DNA of 64,000 nucleotides, from positions 1 to 64,000 of the forward strand of contig QANZ01045264.1 of the NCBI GenBank assembly GCA_003254925.1, written 5' to 3'. The notes beneath the pieces were generated by a model. It did not search any database. It had not been told where the DNA came from and was given only the letters and a program-made list of their open reading frames with translations. Position numbers and translations under genes: made by a program. Source of the stretch: Chamaecrista fasciculata (Eukaryota > Streptophyta > Magnoliopsida > Fabales > Fabaceae). This document shows positions 1 through 12,003 of the stretch, piece after piece. Within the stretch, counting starts at the first letter, position 1, and every line of letters starts with the position of its first letter.

Positions 1-747
1 TTTGACGGAGTGCGTTTAGCCGTTTAGGCTTCGCGGACAGTGGACAGACGCATTTTTCACGGCGAAGCTGGCATCTGACGGTGGTTCGCGGTGGGACTTG
101 GACAGACCTGGTCGGCGGTGGACGGCCACGGTGGACGAAGGAGAGCTGGGTCACATTCTGAGTTTGATGCATCGTGAGGATATTTTTTCAGCGTGCGAAC
201 AACGGAAATTGATGGAGGTTCAACGGCGGTGGTTCTGAGTTGCTGATAGAGAAGTTCGGTGGTCTCTATGGTGATGGAGACGCAGGTTCGTCATCCTCCG
301 CCGTCCCATCGAGTCGATCGCACATGATCGAATGGAAAACCGGAAGCAGAAATCATAGCGTGATGGAGATGCAGCGAATTGATTCACCAAGGTTTCGATG
401 TGGGAATTGGAAACACCGGCCACTATTGGAAGTCAACCTCTAGTAACAATGGAGTCGATAGCAGATGAGGCGTGGTGGAGAAATCATCAGCGGTGAACTC
501 GATGGGTTGCTTTACTTTTAGTATTTTAGTTCAAATTGCAAAATAGTCCTTTTCTAATTTATTTTAATAGAAAAAGTGCTCAAATTACAAAAAAATCCAT
601 CTTAAAATTCATTTTCGATGAAAAAAACCACTTGGGACCCTATTTGTTAACGGAGGAAACCACAGGCCCCAATTTGAAACTTTTTAAACCACATAGACCC
701 TATCTGAAAATGGGTCAAACCACATGGCCCTTTTCTGTAATTTACCC
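1..747. mobile_element. Right-hand part of a long-TIR MULE-like element (left part outside window)
   Basis: The block ends at 747 with a terminus of the type ...AATTTACCC. Before it come stretches reading as 'ccacatggccc' and 'ccacaggcccc', the same style of terminus seen in the complete long-TIR elements at 19837-21852 and 1495-1819. Bases 1-520 are clearly richer in G and C than the rest of the window, as expected of captured or internal sequence in such elements. The left end lies outside the window, so neither the TIR nor a target duplication can be tested. No convincing gene is seen; the open frames here are short and overlap on both strands. Confidence 0.45.
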
Positions 748-1494
748 TAGAATATAAAACTATCACGTTCAATTCATTTCATTTAATGCGTAATTGAATG
801 TCAATTCCGCATCTTTATATATGAAAATCATATTTATATAATTTTAAACAAAAAAACTCATTATTAATAAATAGTCTGTAAGCCAAATAACAATTTTAAA
901 TATAAGACTAGAATTTACTCGAGTTATTTGACTTATGCCATAATTTACAAAATGAAAAATATTTTAATTTCTCCAATAACTAAAATTCTAAAAATAAATT
1001 GGTCCATGATTTTCTCCATTTTGAATTATTTTATTGATGTTTTCATATAATCCCTATTAATTTGCATTAAATGGAATATGTTCCTAATGTAAATATCAAT
1101 TCAAATTTCAAATTCTATAGTCAATGATTTTTGAAATAAAAAATTGAGTAATATACGTTGATTTATATCATTTATTGGAAAAATTTAAGACATATTTCAT
1201 TTAATAACATCCAATCTTATCAACATTATTGCATTTTCTACATTATTCATTGCATCATTAATTTATTATAGGTATGATGATTTATTATCAATTCAATTTT
1301 CAAATTATATACTCAATGATTTTCGCAAACTATTAACAACTTTCAAATTTGTATATCATGCTTCGAGCAAATAATATGATGATTTATTATCGAAGGAAAT
1401 AAGTAAGGATTGTTCATAATGACCTCTAGTTTCACTATATAATCTAACTCTAGACAAATTACGACATTTAATATTTTTTATAATTTATAGGGGT
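748..1494. other. AT-rich intergenic DNA
   Basis: Only low-complexity AT-rich DNA is seen. There is no recognisable coding, RNA or transposon signature. Confidence 0.5.
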
Positions 1495-1819
1495 ATTACA
1501 GGTACCCTGTGGTATTCTCCATTAACACTTTGGTACTCTTTGGAGCTATTTTGTAATTTTAACCATAACAAATTCCCCAAAAATTACATATTTACCCCAA
1601 TTTTTTTTAAAGTTTTCATTTTAATCCCTAGTTAATATGTATTCAGGGACTTATTTGTAATTTTTTAAAAATATTGGGGCCAATATATAATTTTTGCAAA
1701 ATTTGTTATGGTTAAAGTTACAAAATAGCTCCAACTGGTACCAAAGTGTTAATGGATAATACCACAGGATACCAAAGTGTTATTTTTTAAATCACAGAGT
1801 GCCAAAGTGTAATTTACCC
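1495..1819. mobile_element. Foldback (inverted-repeat) element, MULE-like terminus
   Basis: The two halves are inverted copies. The left half contains 'ctgtggtattctccatt' and 'ggagctattttgtaa'. The right half contains their complements, 'aatggataataccacag' and 'ttacaaaatagctcc'. The right end is ...AATTTACCC as in other elements here. The left arm is shorter than the right. No clear target duplication was found. Non-autonomous, no coding capacity. Confidence 0.6.
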
Positions 1820-1825
1820 TTTTTC

Positions 1826-4400
1826 TTATGCAGTAACAAATTTCACGAAACTAAAAACCATTTGCTAGCATTTTGACAGCTACTTGCAAAAGCATCACAA
1901 ATGTATCATTTAATAAAACTTTATTAGGACAAATTTCAAAACAAACTCTAACTGCTTTTTTAATAATTTATTTTTTTCTTCCATTTTTATCCTAATATGA
2001 CTTTAAGATATTAATATAATTCTCTCTATCTATCATACTTCATAATAATCATTATATATGTACTTAAATAATTTTATATCTTAACACTATTTACAAATAT
2101 CATAAGGTAAAACTATTCTCAAACAAGTTCCAAATTGAAGTAATCGGCAAACATTTTTTTGAGAGTCTTGTATTTTTTTGCAAAAGCAAAAAATTATTGA
2201 CACAACTTAGGAGAGACACAAGTCTTTCGAGTCTCGTGGATTTAAATCATTTCAAGAAATATTAGAAAAATAATCTATATATTTTAGAGAGATAATAAAA
2301 AACATATAAGTTTTAATAGTTAAAAATAATTAAGCATATGAAACACCTACAATGATTATGAGTCTATTTTGGAGTGCCTTATTTTATTTCATTTGTAAAT
2401 AGTATTAATGTAAGAAATATTTAAATAGGGTATATAATAATTGTAATAAATAGTGAGAATAACATACATGTTATTGAAATTTTTTTTTTTGGGTGATTAA
2501 AATTATAACATATGTTTCTTAAGCAATAACAAATTTTGGGGAATAAATTCCATTTGCAAATAACATTTTGACTTTGGCCAAAAAAAAAAAATAACATTTT
2601 GACAGCTACTTGCAAAAACATCAAAATGTATTATTTAAAACAATTTTATCAGCACAAATTTCAACACAAACTGTAACTACTTTTTCAATAATTCATTTTT
2701 TTTCTTCCATTTTTACCTTAATATAATTTTAAAATATTTATATAATTCTTTCTATCTATCATATGTACTTAAATAATTTGACATCTCAACACTATTTACA
2801 AACATCATAAGGAAATACCATTCTCAAGCAAGCTCTAAATCGAGGTAAGCGGAAAAACATTCTTTAAGAGTCTTGTATTTTTCTTTTCAAAAATATTATT
2901 GACGATGACTTAGGAGAGACGCGAGTCTTTTGAGTCTCATGAATTTAAATCATTTCAAGAAATATTAGACGAATAATTGATAAATTTTAGAGAAACAAGA
3001 AAAAGATTAAACAAAAATATAAGTTTTAATGATTAAAAGTAATTAAGCATATGAAACACCTACAAAGATTATGAGTCTATTTTGGAGTGCCTTATTTTAT
3101 TTCATTTGTAAATAGTGTTAATGTAAGAAATTATTTAAATATGGTATATAATAATTGTAATAAATAGTGAGAATAATATAAATATTATTAAAATTTGATT
3201 TTAGTAAATTTATTTTGGGTAATTATAATTATAACATATTTTTCTTAAGAAATAATAAATTTCATGGAAGTAAAAACCATTTGCAAATAACATTTTGACA
3301 GCTATTTGCAAAAATATCAAAATGTATTATTTAATAAAACTTTATCAGCACAAATTTCAACACAAACTCTAATTGCTTTTTTAATAATTCATTTTTTGTT
3401 CCATTTTTACCCTAATGGCCTAATATGATTTTAAAATATTTATATAATTCTTTCTATCTATTATACGTACTTAAATAATTTGACATCTCAACACTATTTA
3501 CAAACATCATAAGGGAAAATCATTCTTAAGCAAGCTCTAAATTAAAGTAATCGGCAAACATTCTTTGAGAGTCTTGTATTTTTTTTCAAAAAAAAAAATT
3601 ATTGACGACGACTTAGGAGATACATGAGTCTTTTGAGTCTCATGGATTTAAATCATTTAAAGAAATATTAGAAGAATAATTGATATATTTTAGAGAGATG
3701 ACAAAAAGATTACAAAAATATAATTTTTTATGGTTAAAAATAAGCATATGAAACACCTACAAAGCTTATGATCAGTTTATTTTGGAGTGCCTTATTTTAT
3801 TTCATTTGTAAATAGTGTTAATGTAAGAAATTATTTAAATACGGTATATAAAAATTGTAATAAATAGTGAGAATAATATAAATATTATTAAAATTTTATT
3901 TTAGGTAATTATAGTTATAACATATTTTTCTTAAGCAATAAAAAATTTTGGGGAAGTAAAAACCATTTGCAAATAACATTTTGACAGTTATTTGCAATAA
4001 TATCAAAATGTATTATTTAATAAAACTTTACCAGTACAAGTTTCAACACAAACTCTAACTACTTTTTTAATAATTCATTTTTTTTCTTCCATTTTTACCC
4101 TGATATGATTTTAAAATATTAATATAATTCTCTCTATCTATCATACATACTTAAATAATTTTACATCTCAACACTATGTACAAATGTCATAAGACAAAAC
4201 CATTCTTAAACAAGCTCTAAATCGAGGTAATCGGCAAACATTCTTTGAGAGTCTTGTATTTTTTTCAAAAAAAAATTATTGACGAAGACTCAGAAGAGAC
4301 ACGAATCTTTCGAGTTTCATGGATTTACAACAATTAGAAGAATATTAGAAGAATAATTGACATATTTTAGAGAGTTAAGAAAAAGACAAAAGAAAATATA
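1826..4400. repeat. Tandem array of about 0.7-kb units (four copies)
   Basis: The landmark 'cattttgacag' followed by 'ttgcaaaa' recurs near 1870, 2592, 3291 and 3977, a spacing of about 690-720 bases. Each unit then repeats the same order of landmarks: 'caaatttcaacacaaact', 'ctatctatcat', 'caacactatttacaaa', 'gagagtcttgtatttttt', 'ggagagacacgagtctttc'. The first half of each unit is the reverse complement of a dispersed repeat that occurs singly near 13040-13330, 36650, 56020 and 56820 (recognisable by 'gcttgtttgggagtg'). The array therefore looks like a MITE-type repeat plus spacer amplified in tandem. No coding capacity is seen. Confidence 0.75.
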
Positions 4401-4524
4401 AGTTTTAAATATTTATTATTTCACGCGACTCTCATAGTTTTTTTTGTAATTTTTTCTTATATACCTCTTTTTAAGATATATCACCAATCTCATTTTGAAA
4501 AAGAGTTTTGTTGTAGAAAGATTT

Positions 4525-4660
4525 ATTGCTAAAGAACCTCATTTTCAACCCTTGGATTTTCCTTTTTTGTTTTGAGATTTGTACAACAAAATTTTGTTGT
4601 ACAAATCTCAAGATAAAAAAAGAAAAATCCAAGGGCTAAAAAATGTGATGCTTTAGCAAT
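4525..4660. repeat. 136-bp hairpin with a 36-bp perfect palindromic core
   Basis: The arms start with 'attgctaaag' at 4525 and end with 'ctttagcaat' at 4660. The centre at 4574-4609 is a perfect 36-bp palindrome running from 'gagatttgtac' to 'gtacaaatctc'. The whole block could fold as one stem with few bulges. It interrupts the copy of the gene 1 upstream region, so it is probably a small foldback MITE. A precursor of small RNA cannot be excluded from sequence. Confidence 0.65.
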
Positions 4661-4679
4661 GATACATTTTGTAGATTTT

Positions 4680-4990
4680 TCCTTTTTCAAATTCATAAAA
4701 GACGTTGAATAGCAAACACGTATCCAAAGACAATGTGGTCAAGATTTATCAACACTCATTTACTCAAACAGATTTTTTCAAATTTTTAATACTATTTTGG
4801 TTATTTAATTACATCCATTAATAACCAACTTTATTATATATGTCCAATTAAAGCATTTCAAATATCAAGACAAGGAGAGTAGGAGGGAGATAGAAGTTAC
4901 CAATTAGCATGCTAATGAGACAAACAAATATTAAGTGGATGGATATGATCAAAAGTCTGATGATGGGTTGTGTAATTTTTTCTTATATAC
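4680..4990 (+). promoter_or_regulatory. Outlying duplicate of the gene 1 upstream region
   Basis: The block matches 6180-6450 in order and orientation. Shared landmarks are 'tgtggtcaagatttatc', 'ggttatttaat', 'tccaattaaagcatttcaa', 'agaagttaccaattagcat' and 'ggatatgatcaaa'. It is not followed by an F-box coding region, so it is a displaced promoter copy left by local duplication, not a functional promoter of a visible gene. Confidence 0.7.
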
Positions 4991-5074
4991 CTCTTTTTAG
5001 TTTAAAATAAATTATAGAAGAAGAAAGACACATATATTAATTTGTTAGAGCAATAGAGCTTATCATAACATTCT

Positions 5075-6175
5075 CCTTAAAATATTTATATAATTCTCTC
5101 TATCTATCATATGTACTTAAATCAATTACATCTCAACACTACTTACAAATTTCATAGGGCAAAATCATTTTCAAACAAGTTCTAAATTGAGGTAATCGGA
5201 AAATATTGAGAGTCTTTTACTTTTTTTTCAAAAATATAAATTATTGACGACAACTTACCAGAGACACGAGTCTTTCAAGTATAATAGATTTAAATCATCT
5301 AAAGAAATATTAGTCAAGTAATTGATATGTTTTAGAAAGATAAGAAAAAATATATATAAGTTTTACATATTTATTATTTTATGTAACTTTCATATTTTCT
5401 TTTTCTAATTTTTTTTATATACCTCTTTTTTAGGATATATCACCAATCTCACTTTAAAAAATCCAGATTCATAAGAGACCATTGAGAAGCAAGCACCCTG
5501 AGACCATAAAGGGCAATGTGGTCCAGATTTTTCAATACTCATTAGTCATTACTCATACAGATTTTCTCAAATAACATTTTGACAATAATACTAACATTTT
5601 GAGAGCTATTTGCAAAAACATCAAAGTGTGTATTATTTAATAAAACTTTATCATCCGCACAAATTTCAACACAAACTCTAACTGCTTTTTTAATAATCTA
5701 TTTTTTCTTCCATTTTTGCTCTAATATAATTTTAAAATATTTATATAATTTTCTCTATTTATCATAACAAATCATTAAGTACATACTTAAATAATTTTAT
5801 ATTTCAAGTTTTCAACACTATTTACAAATGTCATAAGACAAAACCATTCTCAAACAAGCTTTAAATTGGGGTAATCAACAAATATTCTTTGAGAGTCTTG
5901 TATTTTTTTAAAAAAATAAATAAATTATTGACGGTGATTTAGGAGAGACACGAGTTTTTCAAGTGTGATGCATTTAAATCATTTAAAGAAATATTAGAGG
6001 AATAAAAAAATATAATTAATTAATATATATTAGAGAAATAATAAAATATAATTAAGTTTTATATATTTATTATTTCCTGTGACACTCATACTTTCTTTTT
6101 CTAATTTTCTTTTCCTTATATCTCTTTTTTAGGATATATCACTAATCTCATTTTAAGAAGTCCAAATTGGTAAGT
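5075..6175. repeat. Two further, partial units of the upstream tandem array
   Basis: The 'ctatctatcat', 'gagagtctt', and 'agagacacgagt' landmarks of the 0.7-kb unit appear again from about 5095 and from about 5595. The first copy lacks its beginning. Both run into 'ggatatatcac(c/t)aatctca', which is also present at 4475, so the array and the promoter block were duplicated together. Confidence 0.65.
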
Positions 6176-6179
6176 GACC

Positions 6180-6824
6180 GTTAAGTAGCAAGCACGTACT
6201 CAAAGACCTTAGAGGGCAATGTTGTCAAGATTTATCAACACTCATTTACTCATACAGATTTTTTCAAATTTTAAATACTATTTTGGTTATTTAATAACAT
6301 CCATTAATAACCAACTTTATTATACATGTCCAATTAAAGCATTTCAAATACCAAGACAAGGAGAGGAGGAGGGAGAGATAGAAGTTACCAATTAGCATGC
6401 TAATGAAACAGTTGGATATGATCAAAGTCTGATGAGGATGACTAAAAACTAGTAGTAAGTAGTACTAACCACCATCTAGAATCATCTTCTCACAAAACCA
6501 AAAGTAAAAAGTACAATCCCAGCTCACATACTTTGTGTCATACACTCACCTTCACCCCATTAAAATAATAATAAACCCACTTATATATACACACATTCAC
6601 AATCCTAAATCCCACACATCCTTCTCATCATTCACTCATTCTTATTACATTCATTTTAGCAATCATCAGCCTTTCCATCCTCTGTATAATATTGGTGTTG
6701 TACATCCTCTGTTATATAACATTGGTGTTCGATCCTCTGTTATATAGTATTGGTGTTGTACATCCTCTGTTATATAACATTGGTGTTGTACATCATTTTT
6801 ATTACTATCACTATTATCATCACT
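6180..6824 (+). promoter_or_regulatory. Upstream region of F-box gene 1 with TATA box
   Basis: A TATA-like element (TTATATATAC) lies at about 6579-6588. It corresponds in position to TATAAATAG in front of gene 3 and to a weaker TACAAATAC in front of gene 2. Further upstream, the stretch with 'gtacaatcccagctcac', 'tgtgtcatacactc' and 'ccccattaaaataataataaac' is shared with both other genes in the same order. This family-wide block is the best candidate core promoter. The 5' leader between the TATA box and the ATG is about 210 bases and contains a four-copy repeat. Confidence 0.6.
6676..6790 (+). repeat. Four tandem 27-30 bp units in the gene 1 leader
   Basis: Units at 6676-6702, 6703-6732, 6733-6760 and 6761-6790 each contain 'tcctctgt', 'tata' and 'ttggtgtt'. 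They end 34 bases before the ATG. Genes 2 and 3 show at most one related unit at this place ('cctatcct' before the ATG), so the expansion is specific to gene 1. The repeat is in frame with the gene and has no stop, but also no ATG. Confidence 0.8.
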
Positions 6825-9761
6825 ATGTCTCAATCCCAAACTCTCTCTCTTCGCCGCAGCGCACGAATCCAAGAAAGAAATGCCGTTGCAACGACGACAA
6901 CAGCGAAGAAATTCAGGTCGTCCGATGAGTCCGACGGCCCTATGTCTCGGTTGCCGGAGTCCGTTTTACAACACTTGCTATTTTTCCTACCAGTTGAAGA
7001 CGCCGTGCCTCTCACCGCCGTCTCAAAATCATGGCACGGCGCGTGGAGCTCACTCCCCACCGTGTCGTACCGCTTCTATTACAACTTCCACGTGAAGGAC
7101 GCGGTTTTGTCGGAGTTTCTCCGATCCACCTACAAGACGCTCCAAACCCTAACCAAACACAGGTTGGTGGTGGAGAGCTTCGCCATGACCATGGTTCTCC
7201 CGTCGCCGCCACACGAGGGTATGGATCTCTACTATGCCTACCATCACTTAGGTCAATGGCTTTCATTGATGATGAGAAACTATGTTAAGGTGATAGATAT
7301 TAGGGTTTACAACTCTAGTAACCACTTATATCTTCTCCCTACGCGTTTCTTCACCACAACAAGGTTGCTCACGAAGCTTCACTTGGAAGGATGTAGTATC
7401 CTTCATGTGACATTCTTCACCCCTTATGATGAGAGAAAACAAGGGTTTCAATTCAACTGCATTAAGGATATAACCCTAATAAACGTTGAAGCTATGGAAG
7501 ACCAATTCCATTCTATGCTCAACTGTTGTAAGCCGTTCCTGGAGAAACTAACGATCAAGGCATGCCATTCGTTGGAGAATCTGTTTCTTGACACATTCCC
7601 TAAGCTGTTTTATGTGGAAGTGAATGTGAGAGTTTTCAAGATAAGAAAATCACCAAAGCTAGTGAATTTGGTGTTGTATGGGATAAAGAAAGCGAGAGTG
7701 TTCGGGTGTCCCAATGTAATGACGTTGAGATTCTTGACGTGGGAAGCGAGACATGGGTACAAGTCAATCGAAAGGCTTGTGGAGAAACTGCATCATTTGC
7801 AGACGCTTCAGCTGTTTATGACGCATAGGGAGACGATTAGGGTTCAGAGTGAGAGTGTGAAGACGGTGCTATTGTATGAGGGAGAGGCAATGGGTCATCA
7901 ACAGGAAATATTAAATGAGAATAGGAGGATGGAAGTGGAATTAGAGACGCCAAATTTGGCGAAGTTGTATTATAGTGGGAGGGAAATGCCGGTGGTGAGG
8001 ACTATTGTGGAGTTGGAGAATGTGGCAGTGTGGCAAGGACAACAAGAAAAATTGGAGTTGTATCACTTGGGGCATGAGGCATCTGGAGGGATTGATGGGA
8101 TGAGTCTACATAAGCTTGGGGAGTATTCGAGGGACTTCAATCATCAGCAAGTCGTGATTTTTCTCCAGAACATAATTACTACGGTATATATATATATATT
8201 TTGTTCATTGTTTTCGTTTTGGTGCAATGATTTACTGATTATATGTTTATATGTGTGTTTGTGAGTCTGTGAGCGTGTGTGTGAGAGTGAGACGTGAGTG
8301 AGTGAGATAGTGAGTGTTTGTGTGTGTGTGTGAGTGAGAGAGAATGAGTGTTAGCTAGTGAGTGCGTATGTGTTTTTGTGTGTGTGTGGGTGTGTTAGCG
8401 TGTGGGTGTTTGTGAGTGAGAGTGAGTGAGTGTGAGCTAGTGAGTGTGTATGTGTTTTTTGGTGTGTGTGTGTGTGTGAGTGTGAGTGAGAGTGAAAAAG
8501 AGTGTGAGTGAGAGTGAATGTGTGAGCTGGTGTGCGTGAGTGAGAGAGAGAGAGAGAGAGAGAGTGTTTGTATGTGTGTTAGTGAGAGTGAGAAAGAGTG
8601 TGAGAGACAGTGAGTGTTTGTGTGTTAGTGTGAGTGAGAGTGTGTGTATGTCGCCTATTTGTAGTTTTGTACTAGCTATACTAGCTTAGACACAAGTGAT
8701 AGAAAGAAGAAGAAATAATTAGTTTCTCATTAATTAACATTCAACATGGAGTAGCATATATAAATGTTTAGATTCTTCTATATTAATATAACCATGATCA
8801 TCATCATTAAGTTCCGAACCTTCTCGTAAAAGATTTAAGTTTCCAATATCTTAAAACATGATGTGTGTATATATATATTCTCATTCATAATTAAGGAGTC
8901 TTGTTAACTAGTTAACCAATGTGTGAGCTACATTTATATGTATATACACATACATCATGCTTTCATGTTTAAACGAAGATATTGTTCTACTCTTTCATTT
9001 CATTTTGTAGCTAGATATTGTTCTACTCTTTCATTTCATTTTGTAGCTAGATATTGTTCTACTCTTTCATTTCATTTTGTAGCTAGCTATAGTTCTGTAC
9101 ACATATATACTTTTGCATTTTAATTTAATTAATGAGTTCTTGAGAAATTAACAAATTTTGAATAATGGGCATATATGCAGAATCTGCTGGGTCTCGAACA
9201 GTTGAGAAACTTCCCAAATGTCTATTATCAACAAAATATTAAATCGATTGCACTGGAATGCATTCCAGCTTCATCCAATAACTACTCATCCTTCTTAAAC
9301 TGCCTCTTATGGAGTTGTCATCCAAAGTCTCTTTCGATCTCGCTAGCTACAGAAAAAAATCTTCATTCACCTTATAGGAACGCTTTCATCAAGGTACGTA
9401 CATACATACAATTGCTAACAAGAAATTAAAAGAGCTCTCTTTTAGTAACAATTTTCTTAACTGTCACTAAAATCTCCACAATTTTTGCATGCAGTATCTT
9501 TGTAATGAATTGTTCAACAAAGAAATAAACTATGGAGCTGTGAGATGCTGTAGAGATCACGATAGGTTAGCAAAATGTTGGAGACACTATTTGGCAGATG
9601 TGAAGTACGTTTTGTACAAGAGCATAAACTATGAAGAAGGTATTATACAGCTGCCACCTCAGCTAACAAAAGATGAAATTGGAAAATGCGTGATGATCAA
9701 TTCATCCAGCAAAGGCATCGTTTTAGAGTTCAACTTCGAGTGGTTGCCATATGCAATATAA
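6825..9761 (+). CDS. F-box/LRR protein, gene 1 (three exons, 612 residues)
   Basis: Exons 6825-8183, 9181-9393 and 9495-9761 join in phase 0 at GT/AG borders and give 453+71+88 residues ending in TAA. The ATG at 6825 is chosen because the paralogues start at the same place (MS.....LRRSARI). A basic patch (residues 9-18) and a Ser/Thr linker precede an F-box at about 43-80 (LPESVLQHLLFFLPVEDAV and so on). Irregular leucine-rich repeats follow at about 165-335. The two last exons encode a C-terminal tail with conserved 'FLNCLLWSCHP' and 'CWRHYLADVK', as in plant F-box/LRR proteins of the FBD type. By family, such proteins bind SKP1 in an SCF ubiquitin ligase and select substrates through the LRR part; the substrate is unknown. 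Intron 1 is 997 bases and filled with simple repeats. Product class is well supported. Confidence 0.9.
8260..8655. repeat. TG/AG-rich simple-sequence block in intron 1 of gene 1
   Basis: A run of about 400 bases is composed almost only of 'gtgtgt', 'gagtga' and 'gagaga' motifs. Intron 1 of gene 3 carries the complementary type (53160-53500 on the plus strand). Gene 2 has none. Confidence 0.85.
8977..9084. repeat. Three perfect 36-bp tandem units in intron 1 of gene 1
   Basis: Units at 8977-9012, 9013-9048 and 9049-9084 each run from 'agatattgttctac' to 'cattttgtagct'. Intron 1 of gene 2 holds a single related copy near 32775-32810 (opposite strand). Perfect identity between units suggests a recent expansion. 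Confidence 0.9.
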
Positions 9762-10509
9762 TATTAATATAATTCTCCAATTTTTTTTAATTTTTTAATT
9801 TCTTACTTCAATTATTGTTAATGATGGGGTATTTATGTATGTATCCCAATCTTATATGTATTCACATTATTGGATTAATGAGATGGATGTTTTAGTTTAC
9901 AATATATATGCTTGTGAAATGAGGTGATGAGTTGATAATTATTATTATTATTAATTATATAGGAAGAGAAAGATTTTACTTATTAGCATAATGTAACCAA
10001 TGATATATATCTTTAGAAAAAATAAACTCTATTATTGTTGAAAATCATATATATATATATACATACATACTGGCAAATAAAAGATATATATTATGGTGGC
10101 TATGATCGAGTACCACTAATTTAATTTTAATTATCTCAGCCTCATCATTTAATTTTTAATTTTCATCACCTATATATATATTGGAAATAAAAAAAAACGA
10201 GTGCTCTCCAAACTTAAGATTATAGTAGGTGATGGTGCATAAGTGATAAAACGATGACAAAAGTCCTTGTCAGTTAAACTTTTTAAACTAAACAAGGTAA
10301 AGATTATGCACGCCCAGTTTTTGTTCATCAAGTATAAAATTATAGAAACAAAAACTTTTAAAAATAAAAGTAAAAGGTAAATAATAAAGAAATATTAAAA
10401 CGTTGAACATTAATGTAATTATATTATATTGAATATTTTAAAAAATATAATTGGAAACATAAATAAGATATAATTAAGCAATAGTTCATCAACACATCTT
10501 CTTTCTTAT
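9762..10509. other. 3' flank of gene 1
   Basis: AT-rich flank that should hold the 3' UTR and poly(A) site of gene 1. No gene, RNA or transposon terminus is recognised. Confidence 0.45.
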
Positions 10510-11353
10510 GGTGTGTTTGGTACACTCACATCTCATGCCTGTCATTTTATATACTATGGTATTTTGGATGTCTGACATTTGTTAATGTCATGATATCATC
10601 ATACGTCGACATTATCCAAGATAACACCTTGTCATCAAATGAAAGCAAAAAGGGTGTCATCTGATGACAACACAAAAACTATGTCATCCCAGATAATAGG
10701 GTTTGCAAGGACATTTTTTAATTAGAGTTTCAATTTTACCTTTTTTTGTTGATTTGGTTTTTCGATAAAACTTACTACGTACTTGGTCCCTAAATTTATA
10801 ACGAGTAAACTAATTTGTCCATGAATAATCAAAATATATGACTCATTCCATGAATTATTGCAATTGTTAATAATTTAGTCCTTGGGTCAAATTCAAGGAC
10901 CAAAAAAATTAGTACAAATTCAGGGATAAAAAATTACTAAGAATAAATTTAAGGACTAAAAAATATAAAATCAGTTCAAATTCAAGGACCAACTCATGTA
11001 TTTCGATTATTTAGAAACTAATTAGTTAACTTGGTGTAACTTTAGGGACTAGATAGCAGATTTTGTCTTTCTTTTTGTTAATTTTATATTATTTTTTAGA
11101 TATTTTTTTATAACATTTATTTTGACAATTGATTGATTATATTTTCTGCCGTTAAAGATGATCTGACATACTGAGTTGAATGATGACATGACAAATATGG
11201 GTGAAGTGGATTTAGCGGTAGATAATGGATGAAAATCAGTTTGAGATCACGGTGAGATGTTTTCAAAAGTTATGGGACCAAATTGAGACATTTGCCAAAG
11301 TTTTGAAACCAAAATTGCAACAAAATAAGTTATGGACCAAAAATGCACTTTAG
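10510..11353. mobile_element. Probable decayed TE remnants (one MULE-like right end)
   Basis: The block starts with 'gtgtgtttggtacactcac', a common type of plant transposon edge that has a relative near 30655. It ends near 11353 with 'gttatggaccaaaaatgcac', similar to the right terminus of the 45005-51106 MULE. No matching left TIR or target duplication was found. It may be more than one element. Confidence 0.3.
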
Positions 11354-11631
11354 GCTAAAACATATTTTAGCATATCATCAATCACTTCGTTATTTGTTTT
11401 TTGTCAGAATCGGTTTTTTCTTTACCAAATCATAAACCTATGCCTATTTTTTTTTTGGCCAAAATTCCTTAACCTATGTTTGCCAAAATAAATGGATGAA
11501 AATAGATGAAATGCAAAGAAAAATTACAGAACTGAAAATTTCTACCCTGGTTTTGAAAGTGGCAAACATATTATTGGAGAACGAATAATGAAAAGAAAAA
11601 TACTTTAGTTAATTTTGATTATAAATGAATA

Positions 11632-11635
<4 letters not shown>

Positions 11636-11683
<48 letters not shown>
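11636..11683. repeat. (ATT)n microsatellite, about 16 units
   Basis: A pure ATT run. It is the copy A version of the runs at 22556 and 56101. Confidence 0.9.
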
Positions 11684-12003
11684 CTGATGAATTTTTTCAT
11701 TGCAAATTAAGGATTGGAAACAAAACATATTATGGAAATGAATCCCTTTTGTTTCAATATTTTAATGATAAAATGCCTATATGCTATGATATCTATAATA
11801 TTTATCATTTCATTCTGTTTTAGAATAACTCCCAAATAAGAGGGGTTCTTTTTCAAAAAACTTTCAAAAAAAGAAAGATAATTACTTGATTGATTTTGTT
11901 TTCATCACATTCCATTATATCACACTCTATTATGTTAATTTATAAAACTCCTTTGACCAAAAAAGAAAAATTTATAAAACTCCCACTCACACATATATAC
12001 TAA

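Noticed and set aside
6750-6824. N-terminal extension of gene 1 from an upstream in-frame start
   Set aside because: The frame is open but begins at TTG, lies in the tandem repeat, and the paralogues start at the ATG equivalent to 6825.
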